From NCBI RefSeq assembly GCF_009931695.1, contig NZ_CP048000.1, positions 3,613,501 through 3,677,500 on the forward strand: a DNA stretch of 64,000 nt, read 5' to 3'. The stretch is from Anaerocolumna sedimenticola (lineage in GTDB: Bacteria > Bacillota > Clostridia > Lachnospirales > Lachnospiraceae). The number at the start of each line of letters is the position of its first letter. Position 1 is the first letter of the stretch. The notes below the pieces were generated by a model, which made no database searches, was not told where the DNA came from, and was given only the letters and a program-made list of their open reading frames with translations. Made by a program: the position numbers and the translations under genes. This document shows, piece by piece, positions 18,678 to 26,745 of this stretch.

Positions 18678-18807
18678 CGAATCATTTGTTATAGTTCAGT
18701 TTGGTTCTGTGATTGTTTTTGAGAGTGGAGCGAAGCAAAATGCTCAGAAAACCCGAGACATGTATATCTGCAATTTGGCATAACTATTATAAAAAAGATT
18801 CAGACGG

Positions 18808-18836
18808 TTGACTTAATGAAAGGATTGTACTATAAT
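18808..18836 (+). promoter_or_regulatory. Sigma-A promoter of the his operon
   Basis: TTGACT 18808-18813, a 17-base spacer, TATAAT 18831-18836: near-consensus. It is 112 bases before hisZ. The leader contains a partial dyad (ggtagtga/tcacgttacc, 18853-18876) that could be an operator. No T-box specifier arrangement was found. Confidence 0.88.
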
Positions 18837-18948
18837 AGTTAACATTATTATGGTAGTGAATTATCACGTTACCACGGTAAAGAGTTTTAAACCGGAAGAA
18901 AACCTTAAAACTGAAGTTTGTTTATAAATTTAAAACTTGGAGGAAACT

Positions 18949-20208
18949 ATGATAGAAAAATTACTACATACACCGGAAGGGGTAAGAGATATCTATAATG
19001 CAGAATGTGAGAGAAAATTACAATTACAAAACCGTCTGCATCATGTTATGAAACTCCATGGTTTTAAAGATATACAGACACCAACCTTTGAATTCTTTGA
19101 TATATTCAGTAAAGAACGTGGTACGGTTGCTGCAAAGGACATGTATAAATTTTTTGACCGTGACGGTAATACTTTAGTACTTAGACCGGATATTACTCCA
19201 TCAATAGCAAGATGTGCTGCGAAATATTATAAAGAAGAGTCTTTTCCCATTCGGTTATCCTACATGGGAAGTACCTTTATCAACAACAGCAGTTATCAGG
19301 GAAAGCTAAAAGAATCTACCCAGTTAGGTGCGGAATTAATCAATGACAGTTCTACAGATGCCGATGCAGAGATGTTAGCTTTAACGATAGAATGTTTATT
19401 AGAAGCGGGTCTTAAAGAATTTCAGGTTGAAATCGGTGAGGCGGACTTTTTCCGAGGTCTGGTGGAAGAGGCTGGTTTTGATGAAGAAGAAGAGTATCAG
19501 CTGCGAATATTAATTGAAAAGAAAAATATGTTTGGGGTGGAAGAATTAATTTCAAGCAAAGAAATCAGTTCCGAATTAAAACATGTATTTCTTACTTTAC
19601 CAGAGTTATTTGGAACAATCGATAAACTGATCTCTGCAAAATCTTTAACAACAAACCTTAGAGCATTAAAAGCGATTGAACGTCTGGAACAATTATATAC
19701 AATTTTAACTGCATATGGGCTGGAGAAGTATATTACTTTTGACCTTGGTATGTTAAGCAAATATAATTATTATACAGGAATCATTTTTAGGGCTTATACC
19801 TACGGCACCGGGGATACCATTGCTAATGGAGGACGTTATGATAATCTTGTGGGTCAGTTTGGAAAAGACGCACCTGCAATCGGATTAGCCATTATGGTAG
19901 ACCAGCTTATGCTTGCCTTATCCAGACAGAAGATTGAAATAAAACCGGAAACAGAAAACACCTTGATTTTATATCACCATAACCTCTTGGAGAATGCCAT
20001 CGCTCTGGCCAACCATTTCAGAAATCAGGGAATGAATATTGAGTTATTACGTGTAAGAGATAACACATCCCTGGAAGAATATATAGCATATTCGAAACGT
20101 AATGGGAATGGAGGCATACTGTATTATGAAACTGCGGAACTGATTAAAGTAATTAATTCCGAAAGCAGTGAAATACAGGAGGCGAACATTAAGGATTTAA
20201 TAAGGTAA
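18949..20208 (+). CDS. hisZ: ATP phosphoribosyltransferase regulatory subunit
   Basis: A 419-residue protein resembling the class II histidyl-tRNA synthetase core ([36 protein letters not shown], then [12 protein letters not shown]). It lacks the anticodon-binding end of true HisRS. HisZ associates with the short HisG to give the active, histidine-sensitive enzyme. ATG 18949 is used since the GGAGG site sits four codons inside the longer frame that begins with TTG. It heads the his operon under the promoter at 18808. Confidence 0.93.
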   Translation: MIEKLLHTPEGVRDIYNAECERKLQLQNRLHHVMKLHGFKDIQTPTFEFFDIFSKERGTVAAKDMYKFFDRDGNTLVLRPDITPSIARCAAKYYKEESFPIRLSYMGSTFINNSSYQGKLKESTQLGAELINDSSTDADAEMLALTIECLLEAGLKEFQVEIGEADFFRGLVEEAGFDEEEEYQLRILIEKKNMFGVEELISSKEISSELKHVFLTLPELFGTIDKLISAKSLTTNLRALKAIERLEQLYTILTAYGLEKYITFDLGMLSKYNYYTGIIFRAYTYGTGDTIANGGRYDNLVGQFGKDAPAIGLAIMVDQLMLALSRQKIEIKPETENTLILYHHNLLENAIALANHFRNQGMNIELLRVRDNTSLEEYIAYSKRNGNGGILYYETAELIKVINSESSEIQEANIKDLIR

Positions 20209-20228
20209 GTTTTAGAAAAGGAGGTTTT

Positions 20229-20882
20229 ATGAGATATTTAACATTTGCTTTGGCTAAGGGCAGATTAGCAAAAAAGACCCTGGAGATATTAGAACAAATC
20301 GGTATTACCTGCGAAGAAATGAAAGATCCCAATTCCCGGAAATTAATCTTTGCTAATGAAGATTTGAAAATAAAAATTTTCCTTGCAAAAGCCAACGATG
20401 TACCTACCTATGTAGAGTATGGGGCTGCGGATATCGGAGTCGTTGGCAGGGACACCATATTGGAAGAAGGCCGTAAGTTATATGAGGTAATTGATTTAGG
20501 ACTTGGCAAATGCAGGATGTGTGTGGCAGGCCCTAAAGAAGCCGGAGAATTGTTGAGGCATGGTGAACTGATCCGCGTTGCAACGAAATACCCTAATATA
20601 GCGAAGGATTATTTTTATAATAAAAAACATCAGACGGTCGAAATTATTAAATTAAACGGTTCCATCGAATTAGCCCCTATCGTCGGTTTGTCTGAAGTAA
20701 TTGTTGATATCGTTGAAACTGGTTCTACACTTAAGGAGAATGGGTTGGAAGTTTTGGAGGAAATATGCCCGCTCTCCGCGCGTATGGTAGTAAACCAGGT
20801 AAGTATGAAGATGGAACATGAAAGGATAACCAAATTAATTACTAATTTAAAGGAAGTCCTACTAAGTACTAAGGAGGTCTAA
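20229..20882 (+). CDS. hisG: ATP phosphoribosyltransferase catalytic subunit, short form
   Basis: A 217-residue short-type HisG, which lacks the C-terminal regulatory domain and depends on HisZ. It joins ATP and PRPP as the first step of histidine synthesis. Visible features are [18 protein letters not shown] at the start, [14 protein letters not shown] and the PRPP-binding loop region [22 protein letters not shown] lies at ideal distance. The intergenic spacing to hisZ is 20 bases. Confidence 0.95.
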   Translation: MRYLTFALAKGRLAKKTLEILEQIGITCEEMKDPNSRKLIFANEDLKIKIFLAKANDVPTYVEYGAADIGVVGRDTILEEGRKLYEVIDLGLGKCRMCVAGPKEAGELLRHGELIRVATKYPNIAKDYFYNKKHQTVEIIKLNGSIELAPIVGLSEVIVDIVETGSTLKENGLEVLEEICPLSARMVVNQVSMKMEHERITKLITNLKEVLLSTKEV

Positions 20883-20886
20883 GTGT

Positions 20887-22179
20887 ATGAAGATAATTAA
20901 GTTGGATTCAGAATCTAAAAAAGATATTCTGGAAAACTTATTAAAAAGAAGTCCAGGCCAATATGAAAAATATGCGAAAACAGTAAATGAAATTATTAAC
21001 GAGGTTAAATCGCAAAAAGACCAGGCATTATCTTATTATACGAAACAATTTGATAAAGCAGATATAAACAGCGGAAATATCCGGGTTACCGAGGAAGAAA
21101 TTAAGGAAGCATACTCTTTAATTGATCCATCCGTATTGGAAGTAATCCGAAAAGCTGCATATAATATAGAAACATATCATACAAAACAGAAACAATATAG
21201 CTGGTTTGACAGTGAACCAAACGGTATTATTTTAGGGCAGAAAGTAACTGCTATCGGTTCTGTCGGAGTTTATGTTCCGGGAGGAAAGGCAGCCTATCCC
21301 TCTTCCGTATTAATGAACGTTATACCTGCCAAAGTTGCCGGTGTGAAGAGAATTGCAATGGTAACACCTCCGGATAAAGACGGTAAAGTATATTCCGGAA
21401 CTTTAGTTGCGGCCAAAGAAGCAGGAGTTACGGAAATATATAAAGTGGGCGGGGCACAAGCCATTGCAGCTTTAGCCCATGGAACAGAAAGTATTAAAAA
21501 AGTAGATAAAATTGTCGGACCGGGAAATATCTATGTAGCATTAGCTAAAAAAGCAGTATATGGACATGTAAGCATAGATTCAATAGCCGGTCCCAGTGAA
21601 ATATTAGTAATTGCAGATGAGACAGCGAATCCAAGATATGTCGCTGCAGACCTTTTGTCTCAGGCTGAACATGATGAGCTTGCGTCCGCCATATTAATCA
21701 CCACCAGCAAAGAAATAGCGGAACAAGTATCAATAGAAGCTGCTAAATTTACGGAACAGTTATCAAGAAGAGATATCATTCAGAAATCGTTAGATAATTA
21801 TGGTTATATTTTATTAGCGGATTCTATGGAGGATGCAATTGAAACAGCCAATGAAATAGCTTCCGAACATTTGGAGATTATAACCAGGGATCCGTTTTTA
21901 GTAATGACCAAAATTCAAAATGCCGGTGCTATTTTCTTAGGCGAATACAGCAGCGAACCATTAGGTGATTATTTTGCCGGTCCTAACCATGTTTTACCCA
22001 CAAATGGCACTGCTAAATTTTTCTCACCCCTAAGTGTGGATGATTTTATTAAAAAATCCAGTATTATTTCTTATTCAAAAGAGGCGCTTAAACCAATCTA
22101 CCCGGATATTGTTAAATTTGCCAAGGCGGAGGGTTTAACTGCCCATGCTAATTCCATATCCGTTCGCTTCGAATCATAA
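20887..22179 (+). CDS. hisD: Histidinol dehydrogenase
   Basis: A 430-residue zinc enzyme that oxidises histidinol to histidine in two NAD-dependent steps. The family segments GSVGVYVPGGKAAYPSSVLM, VDKIVGPGNIYVALAKK, DLLSQAEHDELASAIL and YFAGPNHVLPTNGTAKF are all intact. The start has AAGGAGG and lies five bases after hisG. Full length for the family. Confidence 0.96.
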   Translation: MKIIKLDSESKKDILENLLKRSPGQYEKYAKTVNEIINEVKSQKDQALSYYTKQFDKADINSGNIRVTEEEIKEAYSLIDPSVLEVIRKAAYNIETYHTKQKQYSWFDSEPNGIILGQKVTAIGSVGVYVPGGKAAYPSSVLMNVIPAKVAGVKRIAMVTPPDKDGKVYSGTLVAAKEAGVTEIYKVGGAQAIAALAHGTESIKKVDKIVGPGNIYVALAKKAVYGHVSIDSIAGPSEILVIADETANPRYVAADLLSQAEHDELASAILITTSKEIAEQVSIEAAKFTEQLSRRDIIQKSLDNYGYILLADSMEDAIETANEIASEHLEIITRDPFLVMTKIQNAGAIFLGEYSSEPLGDYFAGPNHVLPTNGTAKFFSPLSVDDFIKKSSIISYSKEALKPIYPDIVKFAKAEGLTAHANSISVRFES

Positions 22180-22195
22180 AAAGGGGGCAAAGAAA

Positions 22196-22786
22196 TTGGG
22201 AAGAACTGCGGAAATTCAAAGAAAAACAAATGAAACAAGTATTGTATTGCAGCTTAATTTAGATGGAACCGGAATATCGGATATTAATACAGGAATCGGT
22301 TTTTTTGACCATATGTTAAACAGCTTCGCAAGACATGGTTTTTTTGACTTAAAATTAAATGTTGTTGGAGATTTACACGTAGATGCTCATCATACCGTAG
22401 AAGATACGGGTATTGTATTAGGTCAGGCAATCAAGGCAGCGCTGGGAGATAAAAAAGGAATTAAAAGATACGGTGATTCCGTCCTTCCCATGGATGAAAC
22501 CCTGGTTTTGTGTGCCATTGATTTATCAGGCAGACCATATCTGGTTTATGATGTATCTTTAACCGTTGAACGTGTCGGTTATATGGATACGGAATTGGTA
22601 AAAGAATTTTTTTATGCCATAAGTTATGCGGCGGGAATGAATCTGCATTTAAAATTACTTCATGGTTCAAACAATCATCATATTATCGAAGCTTTATTTA
22701 AAGCGTTTGCAAGAGCACTCGATGAAGCAATCGGACAGGATACCCGGATTTCGGATGTCCTTTCAACGAAAGGTACGGTAGATTAG
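22196..22786 (+). CDS. hisB: Imidazoleglycerol-phosphate dehydratase
   Basis: A 196-residue monofunctional HisB, normal Firmicute length. The metal-binding motifs are FFDHMLNSFARHG and HVDAHHTVEDTGIVLG near the N-terminus, and HLKLLHGSNNHHIIEALFKA near the C-terminus. TTG 22196 (reading MGRTAEIQRKTNETS) is chosen: a GGGGGC site precedes it and the alternative ATG at 22145 would overlap hisD and add residues foreign to the family. Confidence 0.93.
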   Translation: MGRTAEIQRKTNETSIVLQLNLDGTGISDINTGIGFFDHMLNSFARHGFFDLKLNVVGDLHVDAHHTVEDTGIVLGQAIKAALGDKKGIKRYGDSVLPMDETLVLCAIDLSGRPYLVYDVSLTVERVGYMDTELVKEFFYAISYAAGMNLHLKLLHGSNNHHIIEALFKAFARALDEAIGQDTRISDVLSTKGTVD

Positions 22787-22800
22787 TAATAAAAATAGTA

Positions 22801-22951
22801 TAGGTAATTGCGAAACTATATAGTTTTTAGAATATACCATACAATCGATACGAATTTCATAGCTTCAGTTGCCCTCTGGGACAGATTTGGCTCTGAAATT
22901 GTATTAATTGCATGGTATATAGATACAATATTGGAGTTTCGCAATTGCCTA
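22801..22951 (+). mobile_element. Palindromic mobile-type element, copy 2 (inside his operon)
   Basis: Outer arms taggtaattgcgaaact / agtttcgcaattgccta; inner palindrome atataccatacaatcgatac / gtattaattgcatggtatat. A 9-bp direct repeat aaatagtat lies at 22793-22801 and 22956-22964. It separates hisB from hisIE without an obvious T-tail and may act as an RNA hairpin in the operon. Confidence 0.75.
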
Positions 22952-22979
22952 TTATAAATAGTATTTTGGAGGCGCAGCG

Positions 22980-24239
22980 TTGTATAAAAAAATTATTCCT
23001 TTTATAAATTGCGAAAATGAATTGCCGGTTAATGTTATTTCAGAGGCGGTCCAGTATGAAATCGGCGGAGCGGATGAATTATTTGTATATAATTATTCTA
23101 AGGATGAAGCATCCAGAGAGGAATTTTTAGGTGCGGTAAAAGAAATTACAAAACATATTGATATTCCTGTTTATATAGGATGTTATGTGGAACGATTTGA
23201 AGATGTTAAAAAAGCTTTGTATACCGGTGCTTCCTATGTAATGATAAAATACTCTTTGTTAAAAAACAACAACGTAGTGAAAGAAGCTTCCGAACGATTC
23301 GGTAATGATACGATCATTCTTGAATTAGAAGATTATAAGGATATTCATAATAAAGATTTTATTGATATAATCAAAGACTTGGGTGTTTATGCTTTATTGT
23401 TAAAACATGTTGAATTAACCAAAGACTTAACTGATTCAATTAATTCACTTGAGATTCCGGTTATTATACGCGACAGTCTGTCGAGTAATGATATAGCTTC
23501 TTTATTAGAACCGGTTACGGTACTTGGCATTTCAACGAATTATTATAAAAATAAAGACATGTTCAAAGTAAAATTATCTTTAAAAGCACAGAATATAGAG
23601 GTAAATACCTTTGACAGCAGTATTAAATTCAGTGAATTTAAATTAAATAATGACGGTTTGATTCCGGTAGTTGTTCAGGAATATAAGACCGGTGAAGTTT
23701 TGATGGTCGCATACATGAATGAAGAAGCTTTCAGAAAAACAATAGAAACCGGTAAGATGACTTATTACAGCAGAAGCCGAAGCACTTTATGGACTAAGGG
23801 CGAAACCTCCGGTCATTATCAATATGTCAAAGCTCTTATGTTAGACTGTGATAAGGATACCATCTTAGCGAAAGTCCTGCAGATAGGACCAGCCTGCCAT
23901 ACCGGCAATGGGTCCTGTTTTTATACGGAACTGGTTAAGAAAGAATATGATGATACCAATCCTCTGACAGTTTTTAATGAAGTGTTTAATGTAATTCTGG
24001 ACCGTAAAAAAAATCCAAAGGAAGGTTCCTATACCAATTACCTGTTTGAAAAAGGAATTGATAAGATATTAAAAAAATGCGGGGAAGAGGCTACAGAGAT
24101 AATTATTGCGGCTAAAAACCCGGATTCGGAAGAATTAAAGTATGAAATTTCAGACTTCCTCTACCATATGATGGTACTTATGGCAGAGTGTAATTTGGAT
24201 TGGTCCGATATTGTTAAGGAACTTGCACATAGAAGATAA
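22980..24239 (+). CDS. hisI: HisIE fused to a degenerate HisA/HisF-like domain
   Basis: A 419-residue protein with three parts. Residues 1-~215 resemble a HisF/HisA TIM barrel ([42 protein letters not shown]) but lack the catalytic Asp of the IPCLDV motif and the glycine-rich VGGGIR motif. Residues ~222-325 are phosphoribosyl-AMP cyclohydrolase, with LDCDKDT and [12 protein letters not shown] supplying metal-binding cysteines. Residues ~330-419 are phosphoribosyl-ATP pyrophosphohydrolase ([19 protein letters not shown]). It starts at TTG 22980 after TTGGAGG. The barrel is presumably structural or regulatory; this is inference. Confidence 0.9.
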   Translation: MYKKIIPFINCENELPVNVISEAVQYEIGGADELFVYNYSKDEASREEFLGAVKEITKHIDIPVYIGCYVERFEDVKKALYTGASYVMIKYSLLKNNNVVKEASERFGNDTIILELEDYKDIHNKDFIDIIKDLGVYALLLKHVELTKDLTDSINSLEIPVIIRDSLSSNDIASLLEPVTVLGISTNYYKNKDMFKVKLSLKAQNIEVNTFDSSIKFSEFKLNNDGLIPVVVQEYKTGEVLMVAYMNEEAFRKTIETGKMTYYSRSRSTLWTKGETSGHYQYVKALMLDCDKDTILAKVLQIGPACHTGNGSCFYTELVKKEYDDTNPLTVFNEVFNVILDRKKNPKEGSYTNYLFEKGIDKILKKCGEEATEIIIAAKNPDSEELKYEISDFLYHMMVLMAECNLDWSDIVKELAHRR

Positions 24240-24268
24240 GTAAAATGGAAATATTTTAATATTATGGC

Positions 24269-24297
24269 TTGCATAATAAAATAATTAGTGCTATAAT
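24269..24297 (+). promoter_or_regulatory. Promoter of the rimP-nusA-infB operon
   Basis: TTGCAT 24269-24274, 17-base spacer, TATAAT 24292-24297 with an extended TG at 24289-24290. It gives a leader of about 190 bases before rimP. Confidence 0.82.
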
Positions 24298-24330
24298 AAG
24301 CTAACGTAAGTATGATACAGTGACGAATGG

Positions 24331-24440
24331 GAGTGGACGAAAGTCCACTCTTTATATTTGTGTGAATAGACTCGTATAGAATATGCGGGCCAAAAGCTTC
24401 GGATACGAGGCTTGAAAAGAATGGCAAAAGGCGCTATTCT
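24331..24440 (+). ncRNA. Structured leader of the rimP operon
   Basis: Three hairpins follow the promoter: gagtggac-GAAA-gtccactc (24331-24350, perfect, with a GNRA loop), ctcgtat/atacgag (24371-24377 with 24403-24409), and agaatggc/gctattct (24418-24425 with 24433-24440). The end, gcaggttgtgagaaaggtttggtta, resembles the end of the leader at 38390-38420. Regulation by NusA or ribosome state is plausible but not shown. Confidence 0.6.
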
Positions 24441-24496
24441 TCAGGAATTATGTCCAAAGAGCATAAGCAGGTTGTGAGAAAGGTTTGGTTATTATA

Positions 24497-24964
24497 ATGA
24501 CTAAAAAAGAAGAATATGAACAGAAGACTGAAAAACTGTTAGAACCCATAATGCAAAAAAATAATTTTGAACTTGTTGATGTAGAATATGTAAAAGAAGG
24601 CGGTAACTGGTATCTCCGTGCCTTTATTGATAAAGAGGGCGGTATTACAGTTGATGATTGTGAATTAGCCAGCAGAGCATTGAGCGATTTATTGGATCAG
24701 CATGACTTTATACCGGATGCGTATATTCTTGAAGTCAGTTCACCTGGCTTAGGCAGGCAGTTAAAGAAAGAAAAGGATTATGCAAGGAGTATAAATAAAG
24801 AAGTTGAAATTAAACTTTATAAACCAATTAATAAACAGAAAGAAATCGTAGGTTTTCTGGTTGGTTACGATGATGAAAAATTCATAATTAAACTGGAAGA
24901 TGAAAGTACCATAGATATCCCGCGTTCCAATACGGCACTCATTCGTTTAGCTTTTGATTTTTAA
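24497..24964 (+). CDS. rimP: Ribosome maturation factor RimP
   Basis: A 155-residue protein, usual length. RimP assists late 30S assembly. Typical segments are FELVDVEYVKEGGNWYLRAF, GGITVDDCELASRALSDLLD and ILEVSSPGLGRQLKK. ATG 24497 (MTKKEEYEQ) is used in place of a TTG four codons earlier. It is the first gene of the conserved rimP-nusA-ylxR-ylxQ-infB operon. Confidence 0.95.
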   Translation: MTKKEEYEQKTEKLLEPIMQKNNFELVDVEYVKEGGNWYLRAFIDKEGGITVDDCELASRALSDLLDQHDFIPDAYILEVSSPGLGRQLKKEKDYARSINKEVEIKLYKPINKQKEIVGFLVGYDDEKFIIKLEDESTIDIPRSNTALIRLAFDF

Positions 24965-25018
24965 GACTTATTTTTAAGGGATAGAACTAAGAACATTTAT
25001 GAGGAGGATCAGCAGAAA

Positions 25019-26074
25019 ATGAATAACAACAAAGAGTTAATTGATGCATTAAATCAGATTGAAAGGGAAAAAGATATCAGCAAAGAAATATTATTGGAAG
25101 CTATGGAGAATTCCTTAGTAGCAGCCTGCAAAAATCATTTTGGCAAGGCAGATAATATCAGGGTAAATATTAACAGGGAAACCGGTGCGGTTGCTGTTTA
25201 TGCTGAAAGAGAAATCGTTGAAACCGTAGTGGACCCTGTAACACAAATCAATGCCCTGGAAGCAAAATTAAAATATCCAAAAAATAATATCGGTGATATC
25301 GTTAATGTTGAAGTAACTCCTAAAAATTTCGGACGTATTGCCGCCCAGAAAGCAAAACAGGTGGTAGTACAAAAAATCAGGGAAGAAGAAAGAAAAGTTT
25401 TATTTAATCAGTATTACAGTAAGGAAAAAGATGTAGTAACCGGTATTGTACAGCGTTATGTAGGTAATAATGTAAGTATCAATCTTGGTAAAGTAGATGC
25501 TGTTTTAACGGAAAATGAGCAAGTGAGAACAGAACATTTCAAACCTACGGATCGTATTAAGCTATATGTATTAGAAGTAAAAGATACCACAAAAGGTCCC
25601 AGAATCACTGTTTCAAGAACACATCCGGAATTGGTAAAACGGCTGTTTGAGGCAGAAGTAACCGAAGTAAAGGATGGTACTGTGGAAATTAAGAGTATTT
25701 CCAGAGAAGCAGGCTCCAGAACGAAAATGGCAGTATACTCCAATAATCCGGATGTAGATCCTGTTGGGGCTTGTGTTGGTATGAATGGTGCCAGAGTTAA
25801 TGCGATTGTGAATGAATTAAGGGGCGAGAAAATAGACATTATTAATTGGAGCGATGATCCGGTAGTTTTAATTGAGAATGCCTTAAGTCCTGCAAAAGTA
25901 GTATCCGTATATGTAGAAGAGGGCGAGAAAAGTGCCCGCGTTATCGTACCGGATTATCAATTATCCCTTGCTATCGGTAAAGAAGGACAGAATGCCAGAT
26001 TAGCAGCCAGACTTACCGGTTATAAAATAGATATTAAGAGCGAATCGCAAGCAGAAGGGTATGGATGGGAGTAG
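25019..26074 (+). CDS. nusA: Transcription termination/antitermination factor NusA
   Basis: A 351-residue NusA of the short Gram-positive type: N-terminal RNA-polymerase-binding domain to ~125, S1 domain (GIVQRYVGNNVSINLG) around 140-200, then two KH domains, with VGACVGMNGARVNAIVNEL and SLAIGKEGQNARLAARL as the GxxG loops. The acidic repeats found in proteobacteria are absent. The start has GAGGAGG about 12 bases upstream. Second gene of the operon. Confidence 0.96.
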   Translation: MNNNKELIDALNQIEREKDISKEILLEAMENSLVAACKNHFGKADNIRVNINRETGAVAVYAEREIVETVVDPVTQINALEAKLKYPKNNIGDIVNVEVTPKNFGRIAAQKAKQVVVQKIREEERKVLFNQYYSKEKDVVTGIVQRYVGNNVSINLGKVDAVLTENEQVRTEHFKPTDRIKLYVLEVKDTTKGPRITVSRTHPELVKRLFEAEVTEVKDGTVEIKSISREAGSRTKMAVYSNNPDVDPVGACVGMNGARVNAIVNELRGEKIDIINWSDDPVVLIENALSPAKVVSVYVEEGEKSARVIVPDYQLSLAIGKEGQNARLAARLTGYKIDIKSESQAEGYGWE

Positions 26075-26081
26075 GTAATTA

Positions 26082-26357
26082 ATGAGTGTTGCGAAAAAAA
26101 TTCCCCAAAGACAATGTATCGGATGCGGGGAAATGAAAAATAAAAAAGATATGATCAGGGTTATAAAAACACCGGAGGAGAATATCATTATTGACGCTAC
26201 CGGCAAGAAGAACGGAAGAGGAGCATACATATGCAAATCAACAGAATGTCTTCAGAAAGCCGCAAAAAGCCGTGGACTGGAACGTTCCTTAAAGGTGAGT
26301 ATTCCGCGAGAAGTCTATGAAGAATTAGAAAAGGAGCTGAGTGGACTTGAATTATGA
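26082..26357 (+). CDS. ylxR: YlxR family RNA-binding protein (RNase P modulator type)
   Basis: A 91-residue protein with the family start KIPQRQCIGCGEMKNKKDMIR, then GRGAYICKSTECL; four cysteines are placed as in YlxR. In Bacillus the YlxR protein (RnpM) binds RNase P RNA and affects its activity. It begins seven bases after nusA, and its 3' end overlaps ylxQ by 17 bases. Confidence 0.92.
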   Translation: MSVAKKIPQRQCIGCGEMKNKKDMIRVIKTPEENIIIDATGKKNGRGAYICKSTECLQKAAKSRGLERSLKVSIPREVYEELEKELSGLEL

Positions 26358-26727
26358 AAAGGATAATACCGGGCCCAGGCCTATTGCACAAAAAAAAGTA
26401 TTTTCTTATATTGGAATAGCAGCCAAAGCGGGTCATCTTTTAAGCGGCGAATTCATGGCAGAAAAAACCGTTAAGGAAGGCAGGGCTAAATTAGTAATTG
26501 TTGCTGAGGATGCATCAGATAATACGAAAAAAATGTTTACCAATATGTGTACTTACTATAAAGTGCCGATTTACTTTTTTGGTGAAAAAACAAATCTCGG
26601 CCACGCAATAGGAAAAGAATTCAGAGCATCTCTGGTTCTGTTAGACCAAGGCTTGGCTGATGCGGTAGAAAAGCAACTGAACACAATCAACAAGGATGGA
26701 AGTATGGACACATACACCAGGTCGTAA
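26341..26727 (+). CDS. ylxQ: L7Ae-like ribosomal/K-turn protein YlxQ
   Basis: A 128-residue L7Ae/L30e/S12e-fold protein, slightly long because of an N-terminal tail. The core SYIGIAAKAGHLLSGEF and KLVIVAEDASDNTKKMF are characteristic. YlxQ binds kink-turn RNA in related bacteria. Start GTG 26341 follows AAAGGAGCTGA at good spacing and lies inside the end of ylxR, indicating translational coupling. Confidence 0.88.
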   Translation: MDLNYEKDNTGPRPIAQKKVFSYIGIAAKAGHLLSGEFMAEKTVKEGRAKLVIVAEDASDNTKKMFTNMCTYYKVPIYFFGEKTNLGHAIGKEFRASLVLLDQGLADAVEKQLNTINKDGSMDTYTRS

Positions 26728-26745
26728 AAAGTGGAGGTAGTAAGT

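Noticed and set aside
18678-18948. T-box leader for the his operon
   Set aside because: No T-box consensus or terminator/antiterminator pair was found; only a sigma-A promoter and a weak dyad.
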